The notes: generated by a model from the sequence alone, not told the origin. A stretch of 42,064 bases of DNA from Mycobacterium sp. (GCA_020439025.1 JAGQTO010000081.1:1-42064), one strand, 5' to 3'; numbered from the stretch's first letter, positions 14,855 through 27,161 are shown. Numbers and translations: made by a program.

Positions 14855-17347
14855 TCACGACTGGTCCGGCTCCTCGGGTTGTTCCTCGGCATTCCGGGCA
14901 ATGGCTAACAGTGTGTCGCCCTCACCCAGGTTCATCAAGCGAACACCCTTGGTTTGCCGCCCCGCCCGGCGCACCTGGCGCGCCGCGGTGCGGATCACCC
15001 CGCCACCGGAGGTGATCGCGTACAACTCGGTGTCGTCGTCGACGATCAGGGCACCCACCAGCGTGCCGCGTTTCTCGTCGTACTGAATGGTCAGGATGCC
15101 CTTGCCGCCGCGGCCCTGCGGGGTGTATTCCTCGATCGCGGTCCGCTTGGCGTACCCGCCGGAGGTCGCCACCAGCAGGTAGGTGTTCTCGGAGACCACG
15201 TTGAGCGACAGCAGCCGGTCGTCGGCGTTGAATCTCATGCCCTGCACCCCGGAGGTCGCCCGGCCCATTGGGCGCAAGGCCTCGTCGGTGGCCGAGAACC
15301 GGATCGACTGCCCCTTTGCGCTGACCAGGAGCAGGTCGTCCTCCGCCGAGCACAGCACCGCACCCACCAGTTCGTCACCATCGCGCAGGTTGACCGCAAC
15401 GATCCCGCCGGAGCGGTTGGAGTCGAAATCGGTGAGCCGTGACTTTTTCACCAGGCCGTTGCGGGTCGCCAGCACCAGGTAGGGCGCATCCTCGTAGGTC
15501 TTGATCACGATGACCTGAGCGATGCGCTCCTCGGGCTGGAAGGCCAGCAGGTTCGCCACGTGCTGGCCTCGCGCGGCGCGCAAGGCCTCGGGCAGCTCGT
15601 AGGCCTTGATCCGGTACACGCGGCCCTGCGTGGTGAAGAACAGGATCCAGTCGTGAGTTGAGCAGACGAAGAAGTGCCGGACAATGTCGTCCTGCTTGAG
15701 CGCCGCCCCCTGCACCCCTTTGCCGCCGCGCTTCTGGCTGCGGTAGAGATCGGTCTTGGTGCGTTTCGCATAGCCGGTCTCGGTGATCGTGACGACCACC
15801 TCTTCGCGCGCGATGAGGTCCTCGTCGGCGACATCCCCCTCGGCGGCCACGATCCGGGTGCGGCGATCGTCGCCGTGCTTCTCCACCACCTCGGCGAGCT
15901 CGTCGCGCACGATGATGCGCTGACGCTCCGGCTTGGCGAGGATGTCCTCGAGGTCGGCGATCTCCGCCTCGATCTTGGCCAGGTCATCGACGATGCGCTG
16001 TCGCTCCAGCGCGGCCAGGCGCCGCAACTGCATGTCCAGGATCGCCTGGGCCTGGATCTCGTCGATGTCGAGGAGTTCGATCAACCCCGCACGGGCGATG
16101 TCGACGGTCGCCGACGCGCGAATCAACGCGATCACCTCGTCGAGGGCATCGAGCGCCTTGACCAGGCCACGCAGGATGTGGGCCCGTTCGTTGGCCTTGC
16201 GCAGCCGGTAGGTGGTGCGACGGATGATCACGTCGAGTTGGTGCTCAACGTAGTAGCGGATCATCTGGTCCAGCCGCAGGGTGCGCGGCACCCCGTCGAC
16301 GATGGACAGCATGTTGGCGCCGAAGCTGGTCTGCAGCTGGGTGTGCTTGTAGAGGTTGTTCAGCACAACCTTCGCCACGGCGTCACGCTTGAGTTCCACG
16401 ACGATCCGCAGGCCCACCCGGTCACTGGACTGGTCCTCGATATTGGAGATCCCGCCCAGCTTCCCATCGCGGACCTGTTCGGCGATCGAGGTGATGAAGT
16501 TGTCGTGGTTGACCTGATAGGGCAGCTCTGTGATGACGATGGAGGTGCGCCCGCGCGCGTCCTCCTCGGTCGTCGCTACACCGCGCATCCGGATCGAACC
16601 GCGACCAGTGGTGTAGGCGTCCTGGATTCCCTGGCTGCCGACGATCAGGCCGTGGGTCGGGAAATCCGGGCCCTTGACACGTTCGATGACCGCCGCGAGG
16701 GTGGCTTCCTCGTCGGCCTCGTAGTTCTCCAGGCACCAGTAGACCGCCTCGGCCAACTCGCGCAGATTGTGCGGCGGGATGTTGGTGGCCATACCCACCG
16801 CGATACCGCCCGAGCCGTTGGCGAGCAGGTTCGGGAACCTGCTCGGCAGAACCGTCGGCTCCTGCACCCGGCCGTCGTAGTTCGGGATGAAATCGACTGT
16901 CTCCTCGTCGATCTCGCGGAGCATCTCCATCGCCAGCGGGGTGAGTCGAGCCTCGGTGTACCTCATGGCCGCCGGAGGATCGTTGCCCGGCGAACCGAAG
17001 TTGCCCTGTCCGTCGACCAACGGGTAACGCAGCGACCACGGCTGGGCCATCCGGACCAGGGTGTCGTAGATGGAGGCGTCGCCGTGGGGGTGATAGTTGC
17101 CCATGGTCTCGGCCACCGACCGCGCCGACTTGGCATGACTGCGGTCGGGCCGGAAACCCGAGTCGTACATCGCGTAGAGCACGCGGCGGTGCACCGGCTT
17201 GAGACCGTCGCGAACCTCCGGCAGGGCGCGTCCGACGATCACGCTCATCGCGTAGTCGATGTAGCTGCTCTGCATCTCCTGCTGGATGTCGACCGGTTCG
17301 ATCCGATCGCCGGCGGTCCCGTCGGGGGGCAGAGTGGTGTCAGTCAT
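14855..17347 (-). CDS. gyrA: DNA gyrase subunit A
   Basis: The 830-residue subunit cleaves and rejoins DNA during negative supercoiling and is the fluoroquinolone target. The catalytic tyrosine is Tyr130 in [10 protein letters not shown]. The quinolone-resistance-determining stretch reads [10 protein letters not shown], with Ala91, Ser92 and Asp95, the pattern seen in quinolone-susceptible mycobacteria. The GyrA box QKRGGKG and a full C-terminal beta-pinwheel are present. The coding sequence is uninterrupted, so there is no intein at the tyrosine site used by some mycobacteria. It lies 31 bp downstream of gyrB. Confidence 0.98.
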   Translation of the reverse strand: MTDTTLPPDGTAGDRIEPVDIQQEMQSSYIDYAMSVIVGRALPEVRDGLKPVHRRVLYAMYDSGFRPDRSHAKSARSVAETMGNYHPHGDASIYDTLVRMAQPWSLRYPLVDGQGNFGSPGNDPPAAMRYTEARLTPLAMEMLREIDEETVDFIPNYDGRVQEPTVLPSRFPNLLANGSGGIAVGMATNIPPHNLRELAEAVYWCLENYEADEEATLAAVIERVKGPDFPTHGLIVGSQGIQDAYTTGRGSIRMRGVATTEEDARGRTSIVITELPYQVNHDNFITSIAEQVRDGKLGGISNIEDQSSDRVGLRIVVELKRDAVAKVVLNNLYKHTQLQTSFGANMLSIVDGVPRTLRLDQMIRYYVEHQLDVIIRRTTYRLRKANERAHILRGLVKALDALDEVIALIRASATVDIARAGLIELLDIDEIQAQAILDMQLRRLAALERQRIVDDLAKIEAEIADLEDILAKPERQRIIVRDELAEVVEKHGDDRRTRIVAAEGDVADEDLIAREEVVVTITETGYAKRTKTDLYRSQKRGGKGVQGAALKQDDIVRHFFVCSTHDWILFFTTQGRVYRIKAYELPEALRAARGQHVANLLAFQPEERIAQVIVIKTYEDAPYLVLATRNGLVKKSRLTDFDSNRSGGIVAVNLRDGDELVGAVLCSAEDDLLLVSAKGQSIRFSATDEALRPMGRATSGVQGMRFNADDRLLSLNVVSENTYLLVATSGGYAKRTAIEEYTPQGRGGKGILTIQYDEKRGTLVGALIVDDDTELYAITSGGGVIRTAARQVRRAGRQTKGVRLMNLGEGDTLLAIARNAEEQPEEPDQS

Positions 17348-17378
17348 TGATGCGGGTCCCTAACTGGAGAAGTATCGA

Positions 17379-19460
<2,082 letters not shown>

Positions 19461-19471
19461 TCACTCAGGAC

Positions 19472-19477
19472 AGTCTA
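19472..19477 (-). promoter_or_regulatory. Candidate gyrB -10 element
   Basis: On the minus strand TAGACT matches TANNNT and predicts a start near 19465 with a leader of about 56 bases. The -35 area overlaps the inverted repeat ACAGGA-ctga-TCCTGT. gyr promoters are usually supercoiling-sensitive, but nothing here shows that directly. Confidence 0.4.
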
Positions 19478-19490
19478 CCGGGAATTAGGG

Positions 19491-19506
19491 ACAGGACTGA
19501 TCCTGT
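19491..19506. promoter_or_regulatory. Inverted repeat over the gyrB -35 region
   Basis: ACAGGA and TCCTGT form a perfect 6-bp inverted repeat separated by CTGA, 14 bp upstream of the TAGACT box on the minus strand. Its position suits an operator or a supercoiling-sensitive cruciform at the promoter. No known regulator is recognised. Confidence 0.35.
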
Positions 19507-19722
19507 GACCGCGTTTCTGCACAGCTATTTGCGCCGTGCGCCGCAGTTCGCGGATTCGGACGCGTCCCGACGGCTGAAGCCTCTGTCGTCGGCGTCCTGG
19601 CGGCACTGAGCGGACTGATGAAACACTCGGCGCAACCGGTGGAACTTCCCATCGGAACCACCAGACGGTCCGTCGGGTCCGCAACGGGCTTCCCGACCCC
19701 GATGGCCATGGAAGGAGCGACC

Positions 19723-20820
19723 GTGCGGCCGATGATGAGCCTGGCGGCACCTGCGATCCGTCGGACCCTGACGGGGCTGAGCCGGCGTTTCGACCGTGCC
19801 GACCATTGGTCCACCCGCCCTTTCGACGAGCCGGAAATCATGGTGCCCAACGTCCAGTCGAGAAAATACGGCTGGACCCACTTCGGCGTCATGATCCCCG
19901 ACCTTCCCGAACCCCACCGTTTCTTCTCCGCCATGTCGCTCATCGGGGCCACCGGATCGCTGGCCTTCGACAACGACCACGCGCTGGCTGATGTTCCGCG
20001 ACGTAACGCCTCGATAGTTGCCGGCACCGCTGCCTCACATCCCGCTCATTTCGGAAACTACTCGACCGCAAGCGATTTCGTTTCGCACGCCGACGGTTCA
20101 CTGCTGCGCTTCGGTGACGATCTGACGATTTCCGGCCACTACCCGGACTATCACCTGGGCGGGCGGCTCGGGGGAGTCGACGTCGACCTCCGGCTGACCA
20201 ACACCGACAAGGTGAACTGGTTCTTCCGCAATCCCGTCTATAAACACTTCAGCCTGCTCACCGAGTATCGCGGGTACTTCACCGAGACGGACTCGGGCCG
20301 GCGGACCGACGTCGAGGGGCTGTGCGCGTTCGAATACGGGGCCTGCCCGAGTCTCTACCAGTTGCGCTCCACGCCGCTGCCGTCAGGACTCAAAGCGCCG
20401 CTGGACTACTTCGTCTACCAGATCATCAATCTGGGCTCCGACGATCAGGTGCTGCTGAGCCATTACTGTCTGGGCGGCCAGCCGTTCATGACGACCGCCC
20501 TGGCCCGCAGCCGCAACGAATTCGGACGCCGGTTCGAACACGCGAAATTCCGCGTCGAGGAATTTCAGTCGTCAGCCGTGGAAACCCCGTATGGAATCCC
20601 TATGCGCATACCGGCTGCCACCACGTTCACCGCGATGGATTCCGACGGCATCGCCCTGGAGGTTCGGGCAGAACTGGACACCAGCCTCACCTTCGGGCTG
20701 GGTAGTGGATTCGTCACCGGATTCCGGCACCGGACCATGTGGAAGGGACGACAGGTCGAGGGACGCGGCTATATGGAGTACATCGATCGGCGGGCACCGG
20801 TCGATAGTGATATACCCTGA
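19723..20820 (+). CDS. DUF6670-like conserved protein, function unknown
   Basis: The 365-residue protein contains RPFDEPEIMVPNVQSRKYGW, THFGVMIPDLPEPHRFFSAMS, TDKVNWFFRNPVYKHFSLLTEYRG, DVEGLCAFEYGACPS and a C-terminal GSGFVTGFRHRTMWKGR. This pattern recalls a mycobacterial family I know as DUF6670, with a beta-rich, lipocalin/AttH-like look; both points are from memory and need a profile search. No signal peptide or clear membrane span is seen. I chose the GTG at 19723 because AAGGAG sits 5 bases upstream; an in-frame ATG at 19618 would add 35 residues. Its stop lies inside the operator of the following rhodanese gene. It is inserted between gyrB and the DUF721 gene, which are adjacent in mycobacteria I know. 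Confidence 0.75.
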   Translation: MRPMMSLAAPAIRRTLTGLSRRFDRADHWSTRPFDEPEIMVPNVQSRKYGWTHFGVMIPDLPEPHRFFSAMSLIGATGSLAFDNDHALADVPRRNASIVAGTAASHPAHFGNYSTASDFVSHADGSLLRFGDDLTISGHYPDYHLGGRLGGVDVDLRLTNTDKVNWFFRNPVYKHFSLLTEYRGYFTETDSGRRTDVEGLCAFEYGACPSLYQLRSTPLPSGLKAPLDYFVYQIINLGSDDQVLLSHYCLGGQPFMTTALARSRNEFGRRFEHAKFRVEEFQSSAVETPYGIPMRIPAATTFTAMDSDGIALEVRAELDTSLTFGLGSGFVTGFRHRTMWKGRQVEGRGYMEYIDRRAPVDSDIP

Positions 20821-20827
20821 GGGGTAT
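20812..20827. promoter_or_regulatory. CsoR/CstR-like operator over a leaderless promoter
   Basis: ATACCC-TGAG-GGGTAT is a perfect 6-bp inverted repeat with a 4-base spacer. This matches the pattern bound by the CsoR/CstR (DUF156) repressors for copper or persulfide, and is close to the RicR motif. It covers the stop of the upstream gene and the first two bases of the rhodanese ATG. TACCCT (20813-20818) inside it fits the -10 consensus and would place the transcript start at or next to that ATG, so repressor binding would block a leaderless promoter. The regulator gene is not in the window. Confidence 0.6.
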
Positions 20828-21260
20828 GAAGAAGGTTCTGGTTTCCCTAGTCATCGCCGTCGCGGGCCTCACCGGCGGCGCGGGCCTGACAGCCTGTTCC
20901 TCGCAATCGTCTGCCGAGACCGTCGCCGCCGCGCAGGCCGCCGGAATCACCCGAGTCGGCCCGCAGGCTTTTGCCGAGGTGCTTGCCCGGCCAGGGGTGG
21001 AGATCATCGACGTTCGCACGCCGGAGGAGTTCGCCGAGGGCCACATCGACGGTGCGGTGAACATCCCGGTTCAGTCCGCCGATTTCACCGAACGGATCTC
21101 CCAACTCGATCCGGCGGTCACCTACGCGGTGTACTGCCGGAGCGGCAATCGGTCGCGGCCCGCAGTGGCGGCGATGCGCGACGCCGGCATCACCGAGATC
21201 GTGGAATTGGAAAGCGGTACCAAGGGCTGGATCTCCCAGGGTCAGGCACTGGTTCGCTGA
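20826..21260 (+). CDS. Rhodanese-domain lipoprotein
   Basis: A 144-residue exported protein. A signal peptide (MKKVLVSLVIAVAGLTGGAG) ends in the lipobox LTAC with Cys24 as lipid-anchored residue. A single rhodanese domain (about 43-142) includes IIDVRTPEEFAEGHIDGAVNIP and the active-site loop CRSGNRS with Cys104, which would carry a persulfide. It likely transfers or detoxifies sulfane sulfur at the outer face of the membrane. The ATG overlaps a CsoR/CstR-like operator, which fits sulfur- or copper-responsive control. The GAGGGG upstream is only one base from the ATG, too close for normal initiation, supporting a leaderless mRNA. It converges on the DUF721 gene with a 13-bp gap. Confidence 0.9.
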   Translation: MKKVLVSLVIAVAGLTGGAGLTACSSQSSAETVAAAQAAGITRVGPQAFAEVLARPGVEIIDVRTPEEFAEGHIDGAVNIPVQSADFTERISQLDPAVTYAVYCRSGNRSRPAVAAMRDAGITEIVELESGTKGWISQGQALVR

Positions 21261-21273
21261 GGCGATCGTCCGC

Positions 21274-21831
21274 TCAACCGTAGGTGTCGCGCGGACCGCG
21301 ACCCGAGATGTGTCGCGGACCCTTTCGCCACGACGGTGCGGTAGGCCCGGTGATTCGCATTGAACTCACCACGCCGTTGCCGACCGCCGAGGCGATCTTG
21401 GCCAGCAGTTGGCTCTGCACCATCCGGAGCTGGGTCGCCCATGCCGTGGACTCGGCCGACACGGTGAGCACCCCGTCCCGCAACGCGGTGGGCGCGGCGT
21501 GTTCGGCGATCTGATCACCCACTACTTCTGCCCACTGCGCGAAAACGGCGCCCTCGGCCACCCGTGGCGACCAGCCCCGAGTGTTGGCCAGATCCCGCGT
21601 CAGCCGGCCCAACGGCTGCGGATCACGGGAGTCGGGACCCGGACCGGACCAGCGCCGCCGCGTCCCCGGTGACGATGCCCGGCGCTGTGTCGGTGAGCGC
21701 CGTCCCTGCCCGACGTGTTTCCCGCGCTCCCGTGCCGCAGCACGGGCGTCCTCGAGAGCACGCCGAACCAGATCCATTCCGGACAGATCCGACAGATGGT
21801 CCGGGGGAGCGGGTTCGTCGGCATCGTTCAC
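21274..21831 (-). CDS. DUF721 protein (Rv0004-like, DciA-related)
   Basis: A 185-residue basic protein. The N-terminal half is disordered and Arg-rich ([19 protein letters not shown]). The DUF721 domain spans about 85-165, with [50 protein letters not shown]721 includes the loader DciA, which in many bacteria without DnaC helps place the replicative helicase, and the mycobacterial member has been proposed to do this. The ATG overlaps the recF stop (ATGA), so translation is probably coupled in the dnaN-gnd-recF unit. Normally gyrB follows directly. Confidence 0.92.
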   Translation of the reverse strand: MNDADEPAPPDHLSDLSGMDLVRRALEDARAAARERGKHVGQGRRSPTQRRASSPGTRRRWSGPGPDSRDPQPLGRLTRDLANTRGWSPRVAEGAVFAQWAEVVGDQIAEHAAPTALRDGVLTVSAESTAWATQLRMVQSQLLAKIASAVGNGVVSSMRITGPTAPSWRKGPRHISGRGPRDTYG

Positions 21832-22994
21832 GGTCCTACCACCTCCGACATCCGACCATCCTCATCGTCGCGCAACATGACGCCGATGCGCGTGGCATCC
21901 CAGTCTTCGGGGATGTCCTCACCGACAGCCGCGGTGACGAGAACCTGCTCGGCACCAGCCGCCACCTCCGCCAGCGCGCGTCGGCGCGCGGTGTCGAGTT
22001 CGGCGAAAACGTCATCGAGAATCAGCACCGGCTCGCTACCTTCGCCGCGTAACAACTCATATGCCGCCAACCGCAATGACAACGCCATCGACCACGACTC
22101 CCCGTGGCTGGCGAATCCTTTGGCCGGCTGATCGCCCAGCTGTAGTTCGACGTCGTCGCGGTGCGGACCGACCAGACACACGCCGCGCTCAAGCTCAGCC
22201 TGACGGCGCCGAGCCAAGGCCGCCAACAACGCCGCCTCGAGGTACTCGACCGAATCCTCCCGATCGGCCGAGTGATCTGCGGCAATGCCGTCGATACTGC
22301 TCCGATATGCGATAGCGGCAGGTCGAGAGGCCGGCGCCAGGATCTGATAGGCCTTTTCAACCTCGGGCGCCAATTCGTTGACCAGCTCCAACCGAGCGGC
22401 CATCAATTGCGCTCCATGCTGGGCCAAATGTCCGTCCCAGACATCCAGAGTGTCGAGGACACCAGGGTCCGACCGTAGCCGGGTACCGCTGGCGGATTTC
22501 AACAGGGCGGTGCGTTGCCGCAGCACCTTCTCGTAATCGGCACGAACCCCGGCGATTCGTGGTCGCCGGACTGTCGCAAGTTCGTCGAGGTAGCGCCGGC
22601 GCTCACCTGGATCGCCGCGGACCAGGGCAAGATCCTCCGGAGCGAACAACACCGCACGCACCGCACCGAGCACTTCACGGGTGCTGCGCACCGGAGAACG
22701 ATTGAGCCTGGCTTTGTTGGCCCGGCCGGCGGCGATCTCGATATCCACCGCAAGTTCCCGGCCCTCGTTGACCACGATCGTCGAGACGACTGCACGTTGT
22801 GTGCCGCTACGAATCAGGGGTGCGTCCGTGGCCACCCGATGCGATCCGAGCGTTGCGCAGTACCACAACGCCTCGACGAGATTAGTCTTGCCGAACCCGT
22901 TCGCTCCAACGAACGCCGTGCGGCCCGGCGTCAGTTCTAGATCGATATGTGACCAGGAACGGAAGTCTCGCAGGGCCAGACGACGGACGTACAT
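21828..22994 (-). CDS. recF: DNA replication/repair protein RecF
   Basis: A 388-residue SMC-like ATPase that helps load RecA at gaps through RecOR. The Walker A motif GANGFGKT is at residues 30-37, the ABC signature is in [15 protein letters not shown], and Walker B with the D-loop is in [14 protein letters not shown]. The N-terminus [14 protein letters not shown] is conserved. It starts 3 bp after the gnd stop and its own stop overlaps the DUF721 gene start, so the genes form one unit downstream of dnaN. Confidence 0.97.
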   Translation of the reverse strand: MYVRRLALRDFRSWSHIDLELTPGRTAFVGANGFGKTNLVEALWYCATLGSHRVATDAPLIRSGTQRAVVSTIVVNEGRELAVDIEIAAGRANKARLNRSPVRSTREVLGAVRAVLFAPEDLALVRGDPGERRRYLDELATVRRPRIAGVRADYEKVLRQRTALLKSASGTRLRSDPGVLDTLDVWDGHLAQHGAQLMAARLELVNELAPEVEKAYQILAPASRPAAIAYRSSIDGIAADHSADREDSVEYLEAALLAALARRRQAELERGVCLVGPHRDDVELQLGDQPAKGFASHGESWSMALSLRLAAYELLRGEGSEPVLILDDVFAELDTARRRALAEVAAGAEQVLVTAAVGEDIPEDWDATRIGVMLRDDEDGRMSEVVGP

Positions 22995-22997
22995 GTG

Positions 22998-23891
22998 CTA
23001 CCCGGACAGTGGTATCCGTTTGACCGCATGGCCGCCGAACTGGTTGCGCAGCGCCGAGACCGCCTTCATTGTCGGCGATTGTTCCTGCCGGGAGGCGAAG
23101 CGGGCGAACAGCGATGCGGCGATCACCGGCATGGGTACCCGGTGGTGAATCGCTTCCTCGACGGTCCAACGACCCTCACCGGAGTCCTCGGTGTAATCGG
23201 AGATCTCAGCGAAATTCGGATCCTCTTTCAGAGCCTTTGCCAGCAATTGCTGCAACCAGGAGCGCACCACCGTCCCGTTGGTCCAGGCCTGAATCACCGC
23301 CTGGGTGTCCTTGATCAAGGACTCGGCGGCCAGCAGTTCGTACCCTTCGGCATAGGCCATCATCAAGCCGTATTCGATGCCGTTGTGCACCATCTTCGCG
23401 TAGTGGCCCGCTCCAACCGGCCCCGCGTGGACGAAACCGTCGGCCACCTCACCGGGGGGACGAAGGGCGTCGAAAATCGGCATCATTCGTGCGATGTCCG
23501 CATCGCTTCCGCCGACCATCAGGCCGTACCCCTCGGTCAGACCCCAAACACCACCGGACACGCCGGCATCGATGAAGGAAATCCCGCGCTCACCCAGGAG
23601 TTCGGCGTGCGGGCCGTCCTCGGTGTAACGCGAGTTGCCGCCGTCCACAACCAGATCACCGGGACTGAGCACATCTGCCAGGGAGGCGATGGTTTCGTGG
23701 GTGACCGGTCCGGAGGGGACCATCACCCAGACCGCGCGCGGCGCGGTGAGAGCCTCGGCGAGGGCAGCCAGACTCGGGACATCGGAAACTTCCGGTCGAG
23801 GGTCGTAGCCGATGACTTCATGGCCGGCGTCGCGCATCCGCTGACGCATGTTGAAGCCCATCTTTCCCAGACCGACCAGACCCAGTTGCAT
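22998..23891 (-). CDS. gnd: 6-phosphogluconate dehydrogenase, decarboxylating, short type
   Basis: A 297-residue enzyme converting 6-phosphogluconate to ribulose 5-phosphate and CO2 with NAD(P)H production. The N-terminal Rossmann motif is LGLVGLGKMGFNM. The substrate site includes VVDGGNSRYTED and DAGVSGGVWGLTEGYGLMVGG. The catalytic Lys is in GPVGAGHYAKMVHNGIEYG. The short (about 300-residue) form lacks the long C-terminal domain of the classical enzyme. The frame is open far upstream into dnaN, but the ATG at 23891 follows AAGGAGG at good spacing. From memory the same dnaN-gnd-recF order occurs in M. smegmatis and not in M. tuberculosis. Confidence 0.95.
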   Translation of the reverse strand: MQLGLVGLGKMGFNMRQRMRDAGHEVIGYDPRPEVSDVPSLAALAEALTAPRAVWVMVPSGPVTHETIASLADVLSPGDLVVDGGNSRYTEDGPHAELLGERGISFIDAGVSGGVWGLTEGYGLMVGGSDADIARMMPIFDALRPPGEVADGFVHAGPVGAGHYAKMVHNGIEYGLMMAYAEGYELLAAESLIKDTQAVIQAWTNGTVVRSWLQQLLAKALKEDPNFAEISDYTEDSGEGRWTVEEAIHHRVPMPVIAASLFARFASRQEQSPTMKAVSALRNQFGGHAVKRIPLSG

Positions 23892-23922
23892 TGACAGCCT
23901 CCTTGTCGACGGACGTTCCCGG

Positions 23923-25116
23923 TCAGCCCGGTAGCCGGACCGGCATAAGTAGATAGACGTAATCGGTTTCGATCGCGGGGAAGGGACCCGGACCGGAAAG
24001 CTCCGAACCCTCCGCTGCGGGCCGCAGGACAGCGGGCTTACTCGGGGTGGTGAATCCGAAGGTGACCCGATCGGAATGCAGCGAGGCCAGACCATCGGTG
24101 AGATAGCTCGGGTTGAACGCGATCGTGAGCGGCTCGCCGGCGAAGTCGACAGCCAAATCCTCCTCGGCGGTGCCGACTCCGTCGGCACCCGCCGAAAGCC
24201 GCACCGCGCCGTCGGCGAAAGCCATCCGGACCTGCGCGCCCCGGTCCGCGACCAGCGCGACACGTTTGATCGCCTCAGCCAACTCCGCAACACCGATGGT
24301 GGCGACCGCGGTGTGTTCCATCGGCAACAGTTGCCGGTATTTCGGGAATTCGGTGTCCAACAACCGGGTGGTGCTGCGCCGACCGCCGGTGCTGACTCCC
24401 AGCAGCCGTTCCTCGCCAACAGCTTCACCGGCGCCGAGCGCCAAGTGAACCTCTGTTCCCGAGGTGACGGACTTGGCCACCTCAGCCAGCGTCTTGGCCG
24501 GCACCAGAACAGCGGCCTCCAACCCGGGGGTGTTGGTCGACCAGCTCAGTTCGCGCACCGCCAGCCGGAACCGGTCAGTGGCGGCGAGCACCACTTTGTC
24601 ACCGGAGATCTCCACCCGGATACCGGTGAGCATCGGCAGGGTGTCATCCTTGCCGGCTGCGATGGCAACCTGGCTCACCGCCTCGGTGAACAGATCCGCA
24701 GCCACCACACCGGTCTCCTCCGGCAGAGCAGGCAATGTCGGATAATCCTCGACCGGCATCGCCGGCAACGAAAATTTGGCGCTGCCGCAGGTCAACAGCA
24801 TCCGCGATCCCTCGACGCCGACCTCCACCGGTTTGCCCGGCAATGCCCTGGTGATCTCGGACAGCAGGCGACCGGAAACCAGAACGGTTCCCGGCGAGGC
24901 GATCTCCGCCGGCACCCACACCTCGGCCGACACGTCGAAGTCGAATCCGGCGATCCGCAGGCCGTCCTCAGATCCGCTGATCAAAACGCCGGCCAGTACC
25001 GGATTCGACGACGGCTTGGTGGGCAGGCTGCGTGCGACCCAGGCGACTGCGTCGGCGAAGTCCTCCCGAACCAGGCGAAACTTCAAGTCGGAGCCAACCG
25101 TCATGGTCGCGTCCAT
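23923..25116 (-). CDS. dnaN: DNA polymerase III beta sliding clamp
   Basis: A 397-residue ring clamp that tethers the polymerase to DNA. It has three structurally repeated domains of about 125 residues, with conserved segments [47 protein letters not shown] and the C-terminal [13 protein letters not shown]. That C-terminus forms part of the clamp-binding pocket. The ATG at 25116 gives [15 protein letters not shown] and has GAAGGGA upstream; an internal ATG at 25104 is an alternative. It lies downstream of dnaA across oriC, the standard order. Confidence 0.97.
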   Translation of the reverse strand: MDATMTVGSDLKFRLVREDFADAVAWVARSLPTKPSSNPVLAGVLISGSEDGLRIAGFDFDVSAEVWVPAEIASPGTVLVSGRLLSEITRALPGKPVEVGVEGSRMLLTCGSAKFSLPAMPVEDYPTLPALPEETGVVAADLFTEAVSQVAIAAGKDDTLPMLTGIRVEISGDKVVLAATDRFRLAVRELSWSTNTPGLEAAVLVPAKTLAEVAKSVTSGTEVHLALGAGEAVGEERLLGVSTGGRRSTTRLLDTEFPKYRQLLPMEHTAVATIGVAELAEAIKRVALVADRGAQVRMAFADGAVRLSAGADGVGTAEEDLAVDFAGEPLTIAFNPSYLTDGLASLHSDRVTFGFTTPSKPAVLRPAAEGSELSGPGPFPAIETDYVYLLMPVRLPG

Positions 25117-25589
25117 GTCGTCCCTTCGTCATCTCAGCCAGCTTCGGACAGCCGAGAACGGCGGTCAGTGCACCAACCGTAGAGCGTGAACCGCCATCTT
25201 CAAAGCTATTCGACGGTGGTGACAGACCGGGCTGGGCGCGGTGTAAACCGCTTGTCGGTGACGCTGTGCGCGGGCTTTCCCCAGGGGTGTTCTTCTGAGA
25301 AGAAAACATTGAAGAGATATCGGTATCAGTAGTAGGGCCTGTGCACGTTGGGGATGAAGGCAAGCAAGTCCTGCTCGGAGGGGTCGGTCCGGTGTTGATT
25401 GTGTGTGGGGGAATTGGGTGGGCGGGCACCGGTGACTGTGGAAAGCAGCATTGTGTTCATGTCGGTCCGCACGATTCGGATCGGTGATCCCATCGTTATC
25501 CACATGTTGTTCAGGTGGTTCGGCCTGTGACCAGTGATAGGGAAGGGATGAAAGTTTTTTCGGCCGCCGGACCGCAAACGCGGGTGATT
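25117..25589. other. oriC: Chromosomal replication origin oriC
   Basis: This 473-bp dnaA-dnaN intergenic region holds one canonical DnaA box (TTATCCACA, 25496-25504). It also holds a CTTTCCACA at 25437-25445 on the minus strand and several weaker TGTG-type matches, consistent with the many degenerate boxes known in mycobacterial origins. An AT-richer stretch (about 25290-25335, with GAAAACATTGAAGAGATAT) may be the unwinding element. The dnaN promoter must also be here. Position and content make the origin call strong; the exact borders are not visible. Confidence 0.88.
25496..25504 (+). promoter_or_regulatory. DnaA box in oriC
   Basis: TTATCCACA, a canonical DnaA-binding 9-mer, about 85 bp from the 3' end of dnaA. 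It is the best match to the consensus within the origin region. Confidence 0.85.
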
Positions 25590-27086
25590 TCAGCGCTTCG
25601 ACCGCTGCCGGATGCGGGTGGTGAGTTCCTTGACGTTGTCGAACACTTCCCGCTTGGAGGCCATTTCACTGCGGATCTTCTTCTGCGCGTACATCACAGT
25701 GGTGTGATCGCGGCCGAATGCCTGGCCGATCTTGGGTAGTGAGAGGTCCGTGAGCTCGCGGCATAGATACATCGCGATCTGACGGGATTGGGCCAACGCC
25801 CGGGTTTTGCCGGGTCCCCGGAGTTCCTCCACCGTGGTGTCGAAGTATTCCGCGGTGGCCGCCATGATCGTGGCGGTGCTGATCTGCATGGTGCCGGCGT
25901 CGGCGATGAGGTCACGCAGAACGATTTCGGCGAGGGCTACATTGATCGGCGTCTTGTTCAGGGAGGCGAAGGCGGTGACGCGGATGAGGGCGCCTTCGAG
26001 TTCCCGGATATTGCGCTCGATGCTGCTGGCGATCAGCTCGAGGACGTCGTCGGGGACCGCGAGCCGTTCCATCTGCGCTTTCTTACGAAGAATGGCGATG
26101 CGGGTTTCCAGTTCCGGAGGCTGAACGTCGGTGATCAGACCCCATTCGAATCGGGTCCGCAGCCGGTCTTCGAGAGTGGCGAGTTGTTTTGGAGGTCGGT
26201 CGGAGGAGATCACGATCTGCTTGTTTGCGTTGTGCAGCGTGTTGAAGGTGTGGAAGAACTCCTCCTGAATGCCTTCCTTGCCCTCGATGAACTGGATGTC
26301 GTCGACCAGCAGCACGTCGATATCGCGGTAGCTGCGTTTGAAGGCGACCTTGCGATCGTCCCGCAAAGAGTTGATGAAGTCGTTGGTGAATTCCTCGGTA
26401 GAGACGTATTTGACGCGCATGCCGGGAAAGAGTCGCTGGGCATAGTTGCCGGCGGCGTGCAGGAGGTGGGTTTTTCCCAGACCGGATTCGCCCCAGATGA
26501 ACAGCGGGTTGTAGGCCCGTGCGGGTGCTTCGGCAATGGCCAGGGCGGCGGCGTGGGCGAAGCGGTTGGAAGAGCCGATGATGAAGGTGTCGAAGGTGTA
26601 GCGGCGGTTGAGGCTGTTGCCGGTCGGTTCGGCGGAGGCGGTGGGACGTTGCCGCTCGGTGAAATAGCTGGGCCAGTTGTCGGATGTTTCAGCGGGACTC
26701 GTCTGGGTGTTCTCGATGTCATCGGGATCGTGATCAGTGAACGGGACGTCGTGATCGGCTGATTGATCCTGCTGATCGGTGACGGGCTCAATACGTACCC
26801 CGAGTTCGACCCGCTGACCGAGACGTCGACTGAGGGCGTCCACGATCGGGATACGAAGATGGCGCTCGATCTCGTTTTGCACGAATGGACTGGGAACCGA
26901 GAGCAGTGCGAAACCCTCGGCGAAGGTCAGTGGGTGAACGAGCTTGAGCCAGGCACGCTGCTGCGGTGTCAGCGGCGGGTCAAGAGGCGCGCCGTGATAT
27001 GCCCCTGAGGAATCGGGGGAGCCGTTGAGTTCGGCGACCACTGAGCTCCACACGGCGGCGAAGTCTGAACCGGCAACATCGGTCAA
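25590..27086 (-). CDS. dnaA: Chromosomal replication initiator DnaA
   Basis: The 498-residue initiator. Domain I is the N-terminal ~100 residues ([24 protein letters not shown]). An acidic, variable linker follows at about 100-160. The AAA+ domain has Walker [13 protein letters not shown] (about 198-208), Walker [14 protein letters not shown], and sensor and arginine-finger regions ([20 protein letters not shown]). The C-terminal DNA-binding domain ends with [18 protein letters not shown], the DnaA-box recognition helix. The start is TTG, giving [13 protein letters not shown]; the M. tuberculosis gene also uses TTG at this position. DnaA boxes lie 55-75 bp upstream, suggesting autoregulation. 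Confidence 0.98.
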   Translation of the reverse strand: MTDVAGSDFAAVWSSVVAELNGSPDSSGAYHGAPLDPPLTPQQRAWLKLVHPLTFAEGFALLSVPSPFVQNEIERHLRIPIVDALSRRLGQRVELGVRIEPVTDQQDQSADHDVPFTDHDPDDIENTQTSPAETSDNWPSYFTERQRPTASAEPTGNSLNRRYTFDTFIIGSSNRFAHAAALAIAEAPARAYNPLFIWGESGLGKTHLLHAAGNYAQRLFPGMRVKYVSTEEFTNDFINSLRDDRKVAFKRSYRDIDVLLVDDIQFIEGKEGIQEEFFHTFNTLHNANKQIVISSDRPPKQLATLEDRLRTRFEWGLITDVQPPELETRIAILRKKAQMERLAVPDDVLELIASSIERNIRELEGALIRVTAFASLNKTPINVALAEIVLRDLIADAGTMQISTATIMAATAEYFDTTVEELRGPGKTRALAQSRQIAMYLCRELTDLSLPKIGQAFGRDHTTVMYAQKKIRSEMASKREVFDNVKELTTRIRQRSKR

Positions 27087-27140
27087 CGACGCCTCCCCCT
27101 CGGTTCACATTCGGGCCACGGTGGTTCGAGCCGTCCATAA

Positions 27141-27161
27141 CTGTCCACATAGTTATCCACA
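27141..27161 (+). promoter_or_regulatory. Pair of DnaA boxes upstream of dnaA
   Basis: CTGTCCACA (27141-27149, one change from TTGTCCACA) and TTATCCACA (27153-27161, canonical) lie 12 bp apart in the same orientation, with a weaker CCGTCCATA just before. They sit between the dnaA start and its candidate promoter, fitting autoregulation by DnaA. Confidence 0.8.

Noticed and set aside
17118..17347. Possible intein or resistance mutation in gyrA
   Set aside because: The coding sequence is continuous across the catalytic tyrosine, and the quinolone region reads GDASIYD, the usual susceptible mycobacterial sequence.
15674..17350. 558-residue plus-strand ORF opposite gyrA
   Set aside because: The antisense of a highly conserved gene, His/Asp/Val/Gly-rich, with no recognisable motif. 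High GC3 makes stop codons rare in this frame.
25515..25739. Short plus-strand ORF at the oriC-dnaA border
   Set aside because: It overlaps the end of dnaA in antisense and has no motif; the region is explained by oriC and dnaA.
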